Part shown: positions 53,514 to 64,000 of the stretch, piece by piece
How positions within the stretch are numbered: the first letter of the stretch is position 1
Layout of the letters: the number at the start of each line of letters is the position of its first letter
Assembly (NCBI RefSeq): GCF_026210795.1
Contig: NC_089429.1
Location: 744,001-808,000 of the forward strand
DNA from: Rhizophagus irregularis
Taxonomy: Eukaryota > Glomeromycota > Glomeromycetes > Glomerales > Glomeraceae
DNA: 64,000 bases
Reading direction: 5' to 3'
Position numbers and translations under genes: made by a program
The notes under the pieces: model-generated
Databases searched by the model: none
What the model saw: the letters and a program-made list of their open reading frames with translations, nothing else
What the model was told of the DNA's origin: nothing

Positions 53514-54940
53514 GAAAAATCAGAACGGGTTGAAATGGGAATAGCATAATACAACAAATTGATGGAATTTCATGTAATTCTAATTTACCAATATTCGGAT
53601 AAACAAGAAAAATCTGAATCGGAGAAAAATGAAGCTGACATAGCGTAACAAATTGATGGTATTTCGCTAAATTCTCCTCTTTGTAAAAAGGTTCGTCACA
53701 CATAATATTTTAAAACGTTTAATTTACAATTCTTATATTTAAATAGTTACCAATCTTTCGTGTTTCAAATAAAAAAAAAATATTTATCGTAGGATAAAAA
53801 ACAGGTCCTGCATTTTCCCTATTTTATCTTATTTGTACCTTAGTAATATATGTATTCCGCGAAGTTCCCATCAAAAGATCTTCAAAACAAATATTCTTTT
53901 TTTGATCACGATCTACTCATACGTTTAAAGAAATACTTTGAGTGAAATTTTAAATAATCCTAATCCATAATAATTAATCATTAATCATTATTGAGCAGAG
54001 TAGCGTCCCACCTTGCGAACTTATTCTTATTTATATTATAATAATTTATTTATTTATTATATATAAATTTATATATATTTTTATATTTATATTTTTATTA
54101 TGTAATTTGTAATGGAATATGAAAAACAATTTCTTTTTTAATTAAAATTAATTTAATTTAATTCGAAAAGGTAATCGATGAGCTCCCAGTGACCAATTTT
54201 AAACAATCCTACAGCCGCAATATAATTGATCATTACCGTCTTAGGAAATATTGAGGCTTATTGACCTCCTTAGACCGCAGTTATTAAAATGTTCATTCAT
54301 TTAAAACGTAATGTATATAAATATAGGATGATAAAATTTATTTTTACCATGAAAATTCAAATAAAACACTTGCTTTTTTGGTTGGAGCTGCTTGACCAAA
54401 ATAGGAAAAAATTTCAGTGAAAATTTATTCTTAGAATAGCCAATCTGCTTAAATATAGATTAAGGATTTCTACTGATCTAATCACAAGTATATGATTTTA
54501 ATGATTTTCCCATGAGAGAAATTATCTATAAAATCGCTTTCTTTCTCATTAGGATTTTTAGTTTTTGAAATTTTTTTTCCTTTAATATTCAAATACTTTT
54601 TAAATTTTTTTTTTTTTATAAAACCGATACGTGTAATCTAATAATCACCAAACACGTTTTACAATTAAAGAAAAAATTTTCATATTCTCTTTACTTCTTT
54701 ATCTTCTTATACATTACTCAGTTCATATAAAATATCATGCAACTCGACACCGAGTTTTGATGACTCGCGTAAACATATTCTTTTTTTAGTTGTTGTCTAT
54801 TATTGTACAAAATTGTCGTCCCATCACTTCCATGGTTCATTTTTTTATAGCAACGATCACATTATTGTTATCCAAATTGAAGACAACATCAATATAAGAG
54901 TTGAAAGGGTGAATGATGATGTTGCGATATATATTTCGTA
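53514..54940. other. 3' flank with decayed tail repeats, then no gene
   Basis: At 53515-53703 the kinase tail sequence is repeated twice more in broken form; one frame gives SESEKNEADIA-stop-QIDGISLNS. This suggests the protein was once longer. Beyond 53704 is AT-rich non-coding DNA. Confidence 0.5.
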
Positions 54941-56500
54941 AATGATCAAGGTGATAGAATACGTATTTCTCTGGGAATTACTGTAAGAAATGTAACAAAC
55001 AACACAATTATAAGACCTTCAAGACATGGCAGGTGGTTTTATTTAATCACATGGGTTTCAAGTTACGTAATATACCGTGATAATGAACATATTATATCTA
55101 TCCGTCAATAATCAAAACAGCAAGCCGTAAGTGGGAATGATGATTTTATTTTTATACTACTGATAGTGAGGACAGTAGAAGTGATGTTGACGATAATGAG
55201 AATGGTAGTATCAATGATAACGATGAGATATAAATGCCATAGTATAACTAGGGAAGACTTATAGTATGATTAACGTCGATTGGTTTCAGCCATTTGAAAG
55301 AACGGTTCACAGTTCTGGTGCTGATGATGATGAAGACGGTGGTGGTAGTGACAATCATGAGGATGATGGAGACAGTGCATGGGAAGAAATTAATCCAAAA
55401 TAATAGCAATAAAATTGATAGGATTATCATGCAAGGAAATAGGATATTGAGAATAGGAGATTGGGCTATACGATCAAGTAGGCCCAATACTCAAGGGGGA
55501 TCTATCCTATTACACTCAAATTACGGAGATTTCAAGTAACATTACTTGAGAATACTTACATGTTTGATGGATTTTTCATGAGTAAATATGAGTAAGGTGA
55601 TTATGAGTACAATAATTAGGTTAAATTTGTTGTCGTAATTTCAACATATCACACTAATATATAATTTTCTTTATTACATATGCCAATTTATTAGCTAACA
55701 ATCAAACGCAGTTACAAATACAAAATGATCAAGGCATAAACTTTGCTTTACCAAACATTATGAAGACATATCCAAGATAACTAAGATACGAGAGTAAATG
55801 ATGGAGAAATTATTGTAGAACATATTGAGAAATACGGTGGTCATTTTGGAAAAGTAATTAGGATAAACAAAATTAAATACATCCTTATTTACTTCAATAA
55901 CGAGAATGAAATGATGAATACAATTTATAAGTCAGCAATGGAAGACAAATTAGGAGCAGGATTTCAAATAAAAAGTCAAGATGAGCTTATCATGAATGAC
56001 GGCAAGTTTAGGACCAGGAGGATTCTCAAGACAAAGTAAAAGAATAATATCATTGCGAATAATCCTACGGAGGATGAACAATATTATGAAGCAATGGATA
56101 GTCTAGCGGGTCTGATGGGTCCGGATAATGATGTAGTTAAAAATTTTATAATTGAATGAAAATTTAGTGATAGAATTAACGAGATTAATAGCAAACAAGT
56201 AGTATAAACAGGTAAAGATAAGATTAATGAATTAGAAAATACAGATATTTTAAATGGTAACAAGAAAGGATTGTGCAAATACAAGGTGCAAGAGATGGTA
56301 GTGATAATGAGTAAGTATGTTGATGGGATACAATGCTATGCGATATAAAACAGTCTCAAAATTAGTTTAAGTTTTATAGTATATATTCAAATTTGTATAT
56401 TTTTTTTCGTTTTTCCTTTATATTTTATTGATATGATGCTTTTGCGTCTATTTTATAATCATTTATGATGTATAAATTTTTATAATACAAAAAAAATTAT
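54941..56500 (+). pseudogene. Decayed ORF1-like retroelement
   Basis: Several coding-like pieces in different frames on the plus strand. Near 54941-55111: ITVRNVTNNTIIRPSRHGRW. Acidic Asp/Gly-rich segments lie at 55155-55231 and 55310-55402. At 55806-56040, KYGGHFGKVIRINKIKYIL corresponds to TYRATFGKIIRVNGIRYII in the intact ORF1 protein at 14588. A final segment at 56066-56159 reads EQYYEAMDSLAGLMG. Frame changes and stops separate them. No RT follows. Confidence 0.45.
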
Positions 56501-56657
56501 TAGATATCCAAATCTCAGATTATGAGAATCAATTGCATATAATCCACAATCTTTAGCATTGATCGATACTCTAGAGGTTTTCCATATTTTACAGTACATT
56601 AAAAAATTAAAATACAACTTCAATCTTTTAAATTTTACAGATCTTTATTTATTCATA

Positions 56658-58304
56658 TTAAAAATAATTATCTATAAAAATATATGGACTAGAATGTAAG
56701 TCATGGAATTCTTTAACTATAATATTATGTAATTTAAATTCATTTACTTCGTTTCTTAAAGTAAATAAAAATTCATTATCTATATTATTATTATTAGTAA
56801 TAGCCAAATATTTAACCCTTTCCCTCTTTATAATATATTTCTTTATACAAAATAAAATTTTCTTACCTAAACGACCCACAATATCACTAATTAATAATTT
56901 CTTAATAAAAGTATTTTGTGAATTTTTTAAAAATATTTCCAGATCGCTTATGGTAAATGAAAGGGATAAACATAAATATTCTAATTTAGAAGGAAGAACC
57001 TGTCCTAAATTCTGTAATACAATTGAACTTAATTCCTCATAATCAGTATTATAAGTATTTGCTTCAATAGTAAGATAATTAATATTATTTTGATTATTTT
57101 CAATGAATAAATAAATAATATTATCATCAGGTATTCCCGATTCAAAATATCTAATATTTTTACAATATTTTGTAATAAATTCAAATAATTGTCGTTTTGG
57201 TTCATTATATTCATTAAACATCATAGATGCAAATCCAAAATTTTCTAGGCAATCACTAAATTTCTGTAATAGCAATTGTAATGATTCAAAATGTAATATC
57301 TTATTAATAAACAAAGATCTTAATTTAAAAGGGTTATTAACCTTAATAATTTGTTGAACAAAATCAGAATTTAAAGAATTACAATAAAGAATATGAATAG
57401 ATTCTAAAACATTCAATTGATCAAAAACTTCTTGTAAAATACTAATTATATTTTTAAAATCAATGAAATAAAATATAATTGTATTTAAAGTATTTGAACA
57501 ATTAGAATTTTTTAATGTTAAAAATGGATTATATAAATTAACAAAAGATCCAAATGAAATTTTTTTAAGATTATTTTGTGAAATATATATTTGTGTTAGA
57601 CATTTTTCACTTATTAATGAATAATCATCACCATAATTAGGAAAATCTAAAGCCATTGATGAGATTGAGTTGCAATTAGAATATAAAAATTTCAATAATT
57701 TAATAATATTTTGATTATTATAATTATAAATACGGAATGTTAAATTTCTAATATTATGTGTAAGGTTTGGATTTTGTAAAATCAAGTCTATACTCTTATT
57801 AAAATAATTAACATCATAACATATAGGCAGTATAACTTCAAAAGAATGTAAATTTCCTTCATTTTCAATAAACATTTCAAGTAATGACCCATAAATTAAG
57901 TTTACTAGTTCTTGATTTTTACCCACTACGGTATAAACCCACGTTTGAACAGAATTTAAAATTTTATCTATATTCAAGTATTTAATAAAACTAGGATAAT
58001 TGAATAATAATGTATTTGAAATTATTAAATTATTATTAACTCCATATTCATATAATTTTGTTTTGATATCTTCATTTAATTTACTTAAGTAAATTTCAAT
58101 AAAGTGGTAATTTGTGGGATGTATCTTTGAAAATAGATACTTTTTTGGAAACGGATCTTCCCATAATAATGGAATGGCTAAACGACACCATAATCTATTA
58201 ATTAAAATGCATGAATACAATGTTGAAAAATCTTTTCTAAAATACTGTATAATTTCATTTGTTAATTCTGGTAAATCTCCTGAAAATATTTTTGAGCATG
58301 CCAT
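56658..58304 (-). CDS. F-box/LRR-like protein (MAC-type), 548 aa
   Basis: The frame opens with MNN before MACSKIFSGDLPELTNEII; the fourth codon (58304) is chosen as start because every paralogue begins there. F-box at about residues 9-52 (LINRLWCRLAIPLLWEDPF). The segment just after it (FPKKYLFSKIHPTNYHF) is a few residues longer than in the paralogues. LRR-like tail with LESIHILYCNSLNSDF and NPFKLRSLFINK. The C-terminus FHDLHSSPYIFIDNYF differs from the YKYIEETY ending, so this is a more diverged member. Intronless. It is the only MAC-type gene on the minus strand. Confidence 0.9.
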   Translation of the reverse strand: MACSKIFSGDLPELTNEIIQYFRKDFSTLYSCILINRLWCRLAIPLLWEDPFPKKYLFSKIHPTNYHFIEIYLSKLNEDIKTKLYEYGVNNNLIISNTLLFNYPSFIKYLNIDKILNSVQTWVYTVVGKNQELVNLIYGSLLEMFIENEGNLHSFEVILPICYDVNYFNKSIDLILQNPNLTHNIRNLTFRIYNYNNQNIIKLLKFLYSNCNSISSMALDFPNYGDDYSLISEKCLTQIYISQNNLKKISFGSFVNLYNPFLTLKNSNCSNTLNTIIFYFIDFKNIISILQEVFDQLNVLESIHILYCNSLNSDFVQQIIKVNNPFKLRSLFINKILHFESLQLLLQKFSDCLENFGFASMMFNEYNEPKRQLFEFITKYCKNIRYFESGIPDDNIIYLFIENNQNNINYLTIEANTYNTDYEELSSIVLQNLGQVLPSKLEYLCLSLSFTISDLEIFLKNSQNTFIKKLLISDIVGRLGKKILFCIKKYIIKRERVKYLAITNNNNIDNEFLFTLRNEVNEFKLHNIIVKEFHDLHSSPYIFIDNYF

Positions 58305-60772
58305 GTTATTCAAAGAAAAGGGAAGGGAGGTTGCTTTCGTTTCAAAATAATTAATATATTGTACAATTTATTTAGTGTTTCCATAAAAAGACAACAAGAG
58401 AACCAAAAATTAATATTGCGTCAATATTAATAAGTTACGACAGTTACGTAGTCATTATGATCCACAAGTCAAAATAACTTAAATCATTCCTTTTTTAAAT
58501 AATTCTGTTAATTTCATCCACCTGATCATCACACGTTGATTTTTATAATTTTGTTTAAACGCATATTTTTACGCTTTAAAGTATGATTTTAAAGCTTATA
58601 ATTTTTTTTTTACAAATTTGAGGTTCCTATTAAACAAAAAATTTTTTTTCTATTTTCTATTTCTATAATTTCTTTTTCGTAACACAAGATTTAACAGACC
58701 TAATGTGACATACCTGATCGACAAAAGATCCCAATGCAACCAATAGACTTGATATTCTCTGTTGATCGGCGTGGATGGGGAGTAATTTCTATGGCAAGCC
58801 ATTCAGCAGACTTTCATGGTAGATATCTGCTGTTTTCACGGTGGATACCTGCTAAATTTGCAGCAAATAACCGCTAAATTTTTGTAGCAGACAGCCGCTG
58901 GACATTTATGGCTAAAAATTTGAAAATCAGAAGAAATTAACTTTTTCCTGAAATTTTCAGTTTTGTAATATTCATAAACACTTGATTATTGAACTTGATG
59001 TAGCAACTGATTTGTTATATATAAATTTACTATCAGAGTTGCTTTTTTTTAAAATATTCCCTAGATAAATTTTTGTTAGTTAATTCTTTTTAATAATTTC
59101 ACAAAGATCTTTTATAATAGAAAGGTTTGTGCTGTAACGAAATCACAATAACTGGTTTATCGTTTTGTCCTAAGTAATTATTAATCACCAGTGAATGAAG
59201 ATTAGTCGCTAAGGAGGGTGCAATGTATTAAAAAAGGAAAAGTGAATTTTTAAACAATGAAAAAATGTATTAAGCATGACTAAATGATGATGAACATCCA
59301 AAAAAGGAAACCAAATTTTAACGTTAACGTTAACTTTCGTTCGTTTCTTAACATTAAATTTAATGCCAAAGCCCACCCACCACACTACATTTTTCATAAA
59401 AATTAGATAATTTATTAATTTATTTTTTTATTACATAATCATATTATAATTGAACAAAAATTTAATTGTTTGATCATAGTAAAAAAATAGATCTAGATGA
59501 ATATTTAATCATCATATATTATAATAAAATAATATTGAATTGTTTTAATAAAAAATGGATTTAGATAATTATTTAATCAATACATCATAGTAATATACAA
59601 ATATGCTTTTTCTAAAAAAATAATTCTTAATAAATAATAATAATAAAAAATACCTTGTACAATATTGATTTGTGTCATGAAGGATTTGTCAATGGATTAA
59701 CAAATTACATAGTTCAAAAAATGAATTTAAAACATCACTTATTTTTAACTGTTGAGATCACAACTTTTTTGAATTACAGAAATCACAAAAAAACTCACTG
59801 AAGGAAAATAGGAAGCTTGCGCAATAAAAGTTGCTCTTTACCTATTTAAAAGTAATAAAGTGAGTGTTTGATAATTATTTGAAATCGTTCAGTGTAACGA
59901 CTATAATGAATTTGCTTTTCTTCTTGAATTATTTATCTAGAACGCGTTTTATATATTTATTCCTATTATCTGACGTATTAGAGTAAGTTTTATTATATAA
60001 AATGATTACATGTTTTTCAATAATAAAAACAAAGAATAATTATTATGAGATCAATATGATTTGTGAGTTTTGTGAGTTTATTTTTTTAATGAGATTTGTC
60101 TAATAATTACATATTTTATATTATTTATATCGATTATTAAATATTTATTTGGTCAAACAACTATTGACAAAATCAAAGAAATTATTTTTATAATTAGGAA
60201 TTCATTATGTTATAATCTATATATTATTACAAAAATCATAAATTAAGTTAAGAATAACTGAATTTAATTCTTTTTTTACTTTTTTATTTAAATTATTCAA
60301 AGTTTTTTAATAAAATCCTAATGTATTCAATTCTATATATAAAAATTATATAAATCCTCTAAAGTCAAAGCAACGAGATTAACTATAATGAGCTTTGACT
60401 GTATTTAAATTTAATTCAAAAAAGAACTCCCACTTACTTTATTTACGTTTACTGTTAACTTTTTTTTACGGTAACCTTATTTAGTTAATTATTATTTATT
60501 ATTAATTTTAGATACCAAATAAAAATATAATTTTTAAATTTTATTAACTTGCTAATCTTCGATTTTTTTCATGATAAATATGAGCCTTACTACCGTTAGA
60601 TATCCCAGAATAAATTAAAAATTATCCTTAAGTTCAAAATAAAATAGGAATAAATTTTTTTATATACTAAATATTTTCATTTAAAGTAAATGTGTTTAAT
60701 TTCTTTCATCTATAATAAAAAAAAAATAGATTAATTAAAGTTTAATTAAAAATACATGCAAAAGTAATTACC
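58305..60772. other. Intergenic, no supported gene
   Basis: Promoter side of the minus-strand F-box gene, then AT-rich DNA. 58795-58910 has repeated CTGCTAAATTTGCAGC-like words. 60361-60404 is a degenerate pogo-type end pair (AGTCAAAG ... CTTTGACTGTA). The 62-codon minus-strand ORF at 59209-59397 has no family resemblance. Confidence 0.45.
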
Positions 60773-62389
60773 TTAAGAATTAATATCAAGTTTAGTAAAA
60801 TCCATTTTTAAGGAATCTTTAAAATAAAGAATAATTATTATTATAAATAGATTGAATAATCATTTTGAATTAAAATTACCTGAATATTCTAAGTCATCAT
60901 TGTCTGCATTTTTTGGTTCGGGAAGATTTTTAAAATCTAAAAGTTTACTTATATAAACTGCTTGAGGATGTGTCATATATGAGAGAGTACTAGTAGACGA
61001 TGACGGTGTTGGAAATGATGATTTTTTATTAATTTCATCTGTTTCTTTAAATTGCTTATTAATCGCAGAATCTTTATCAGTAAAACGCAAATTCTTTAAT
61101 AACTTCCGTAATTCATCTGCTCTAGGTCGTTTTAAAGGATCTGCATCCCAACATTGATTAATAAGATCAAAAATCAATTGAGGAATTTTATAATTAGACT
61201 TCGGTCTCAACCCTTACAAATTTTTATTGCTAAGAAATCATCATGAGCTATATCATAATAAGGAGGGAAACCTGTACAAATTTCATATGCAATAATTCCG
61301 AATCCATAAATATCACTTGCTTGAGTATATTCTTTTCCTCTTAAAACCTCTGGAGCTACATAAGGTAATACTCCATATATTTTTTTATTACTATTTTGAG
61401 AGGATTTGACATTTGCCGGTTGACATAATCCCAAATCAGTAATATAAGCACTTCCATCAAAATCGTTTAATATATTCCCACAATGAAAATCATGATGAAT
61501 TAATCCTTTATCATGAATATCTTTAAGACCAAGTATAATAGCAGTTAAACTATACAACTTTTTCTTCCAATTCAGTGAAATGAAATTGTTATTTAAATAT
61601 TGTCTTAAACTACCAACTTTTAAACTCATCACCATTATAAAATTATTTGTTTTTGGATCTTTGGTAATACCAAAACAACGAACTACATGACCACTTGAAA
61701 GTGAACATGCTATAATATTTGATTCAACCTTAAAAGAAAATTATAGTTAGTTTAACATTTATTAAAGGATAATGAAGATTTATAAGAAAATATCTTACTT
61801 CTTTTAAAAAATCTGTTGTAATGTCTTGTGAGTTATGTAAACATTTTAAAGCAACTTTTGTTTTGCTTATTCTTTTCCATTGATTATAGTGATAATACCA
61901 ATTATCAATACATCCATCTTTCCAAACTGCCTTAAAAGTAGTTCCAAATCCCCCTTTTGCTAAATATTCAACATCTTCAAATTTATCATATTCAATCCAC
62001 TCTACGATTTGATCCATATGATTAGCTTCTAATTGTGCTTTTTGAATAAATTCATCAACTTCATGATTTCCACTTGTCCAATTTTTGAAATTTTGTTGAA
62101 ATCTTTTAGAATTACATGGCTGACAATAAGAATAACTAGTATTATTAGGCTGTTTACAATTTTTACATAAACCATTTTTTTTATAATGTTCTTTTAATTC
62201 TTTGTCTGTTATTAATTTATCAATTAACAATTCTTGTTCTTTAGTCAAATACCAATATTTGAAGTCTTTTATTTGTTCAAATATATCATCGCTTAGTTTT
62301 TCTTTATCAACTAACGACTTTTGTTCTTTAGTCAAACGATGATGACTAAAATTTTTTATTTGCTCAAATACATGTTTAATTTTGTCCAT
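60773..62389 (-). CDS. TKL-like protein kinase with a one-base frameshift (three exons, about 494 aa expected)
   Basis: Minus-strand exons 62389-61799, 61728-60880 and 60816-60773 join at GT/AG sites in phase. The N-terminus contains a duplicated FEQIKxFxxxxLTKEQ block (residues 8-23 and 37-52). Two CxxC pairs (C75/C78, C89/C92) and the linker FKNWTSGNHEVDEF follow. Kinase motifs: KGGFGTTF loop (145-152), VALK lysine (K182), HHDFHCGN catalytic loop with the catalytic Asp present (D277), DLG (295-297) and PYVAPE. Unlike the 51980 gene it keeps the catalytic residues. At about 61207-61212 the reading KICKG hits a stop; one missing base would continue as LRPKSNYKIPQLIFDLINQ, through CWDADPLKRP, to the end DFTKLDINS. 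It is either a recent pseudogene or a sequence error. Confidence 0.8.
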
Positions 62390-63412
62390 TTTAATAAATA
62401 ATCTATTAAACGAAAGTATATTATTAATTCGTATGTAAAAATTAAAAAATAATGAGGTGAAACGTTATTTTATGTTGCAATTGATTTCAAGATCGGCAAC
62501 AAAATTATCAAAAAAAGACTAGTTAAAATACATAGAGGAAACACAACAATCCTGATCGACAATTAAATTTATTCAATTTTGGCAATTTTATTTAAATTCT
62601 CCATTAAAAGTAAGATTAAATGACAAATAAAATAAATAAAAGTTTAACTAAATATAGTAAGTATTATGTAACCAAGGATTATTAATAATAAGTGACGAAT
62701 TAAAAATGTTATTATAAACAATATATTTAAATTGATTGAAGAACTTTAGTAATATTTTATATATCATGGTAGGTGACAGTCATATAATTTATTGACGCAA
62801 TTGAAGGCTAAGCTTTAATAAATCTATTTATTCAAATGTATTCTAGAATATTTATCCAAAGAGAGAATTTGGGAATTTGTAATTGTTTTAAAGTAAATGA
62901 AACACAAATCTTTTCGCAAACTTATATAGATTGATATCGTATTGTAAAATAAAATTGATCTCATTAACGCTTACGTCATGCATCAATTTAGCTTATTTGT
63001 AATAATTTTTTTTTTTAAAAAAAAATATTCCACAAAAAATAATTTCGTAAAAAATAATTTTAATAGTTTAATAAAATTAATCAATTTATTTAATGTATTC
63101 AAATGATACGCATAATGTACTTATAGAGGGTAAATTATGTAAAAGGCGAAAAAATGTTTAGAAATAATAAATCTTACAAATCATACGTTCATATAATATT
63201 TTGCAGTATATACAGTATAATAATTTGTAAATATTTTCATTAAGTTTTATATAAATTACAAACTAAGGAACTACTTACTCTAATCTTAATGTTTAAAAAT
63301 AATTCAAAATAAAACAATAATTGAATAATATATCTTTCAATAAAATTTGTAAATAGTTTAAAATCCATCTAAAAGAAAGAACAAATATATTATTGAATTG
63401 AAAATTTATTTT
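62390..63412. other. Intergenic, no gene seen
   Basis: Promoter side of the kinase gene, AT-rich. T/A runs near 63007-63027 form a simple hairpin. No coding signal. Confidence 0.45.
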
Positions 63413-63739
63413 CTATATTATAAACTGATCTAAACACGAAAGATAGCGGTCCTTTATATCATATATTTCATCAATCCAATATTGCTGTATAAATTCTAGA
63501 GAATCCTCCTCAATATTTTAATATGGGATCCATTTAATAATAATAACATTTGGCTCAAGTGTTTCCATTTGACAATTTTTTATTAAATTATTAATATCAT
63601 TATTTCTAGATGTTCCACAAATTCCTCTTGTTCCTGAATAGAAAGAATTTTATCTCGGTCGTAACTTTATTGCTTAAATCTAATTGGTTCAGTTTTTCTT
63701 CTGCTGTAAGAGAATTATCAGCAAGAATTGTTTGATGCA
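63413..63739 (-). pseudogene. Kinase-family N-terminus relic
   Basis: Minus-strand pieces read SLTAEEKLNQLDLSNKVTTE, then in another frame NDINNLIKNCQMETLEPNV and IKWIPY-stop, then SLEFIQQYWIDEIYDIKD. The NDIxNLIxxCQMETLxP...WIPY order is that of the segment before the Gly-loop in this fungal kinase family (compare NHEVDEFIQKAQLEA...VEWIEY in the neighbour). Frame changes and a stop show decay. No catalytic motifs follow. Confidence 0.5.
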
Positions 63740-64000
63740 TAAATTAATATCCTCTGTGAATATCATTGCGGGTATTATTATCATATAACTATTAAGTGTT
63801 ACGTTATTAATTTTCTTCGAAGAGTGGACATTATTATTATAAAAGTGTACTAATATTCCTAATAAGGAAATTTGTACAAAATTCTTGTCATACAGATTTC
63901 CAAACACAGAAGTTTCATAATCAAATTGCATTACGTAATTCAAAAAATCAAAAAATCAAAAATCACCATAATAGTAATAGTTAATGTGATGTCACAACTG

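Noticed and set aside
53344-53703. 119-codon minus-strand ORF
   Set aside because: Antisense of the kinase tail and its decayed repeats.
1-64000. tRNA or rRNA genes
   Set aside because: No convincing A-box/B-box pairs or rRNA-like segments were found by eye; a dedicated tRNA search would be decisive.

Overview
The window looks like nuclear DNA from an arbuscular mycorrhizal fungus (Glomeromycotina), most likely Rhizophagus or a close relative. The evidence is very high A+T, short spliceosomal introns, a Crinkler-type N-terminal domain, two TKL-like protein kinases with the family-specific NWTSG linker, many intronless Asn/Ile/Leu-rich F-box/LRR genes, and dense non-LTR and MITE debris. The organism is inferred from these families, not from a marker gene.

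Layout. 434-3049: a six-exon gene joining a Crinkler-like N-terminus to an AIG1/GIMAP-like GTPase, a Cys/His cluster and a coiled coil. 3050-8368: gene desert with a retroelement relic, a pogo-type MITE and a hAT-type MITE. 8369-12307: two convergent F-box genes. 13818-15655: a LINE ORF1-type element with two overlapping ORFs and a poly(A) tail but no reverse transcriptase. 16459-24189: a tandem duplication of about 3.5 kb, each unit with one F-box gene, separated by a perfect 28-bp inverted-repeat element. 24190-30073: low-complexity DNA, kinase relics and repeats. 30120-31750: the flanks of a deleted F-box gene. 33215-34348: a single-pass membrane protein. 36107-38659, 42561-44246 and 49298-50944: three F-box genes, the first with a large in-frame minisatellite. 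46440-48605: a broken LINE 3' end with a Mutator-like MITE inserted in it. 51980-53513: a two-exon kinase-like gene whose two catalytic aspartates are replaced. 54941-56500: another decayed ORF1-like element. 56658-58304: F-box gene on the minus strand. 60773-62389: a second kinase gene with a one-base frameshift. 63413-63739: a kinase N-terminus relic.

Functionally this is an accessory, fast-evolving region. Eight intact F-box genes fall into two subfamilies. One (five intact genes, mostly starting MACSKIFSGD) also has a ghost copy; the other (three genes) starts with a Y/PYLTDD-type N-terminus. F-box proteins are normally substrate adaptors of SCF ubiquitin ligases, and the variable LRR-like tails fit divergent substrate choice. 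The kinases, GTPase and Crinkler domain belong to families expanded in these fungi. No tRNA, rRNA, CRISPR or bacterial operon structure was seen. Splice sites were assigned by hand from GT/AG position and reading-phase agreement.
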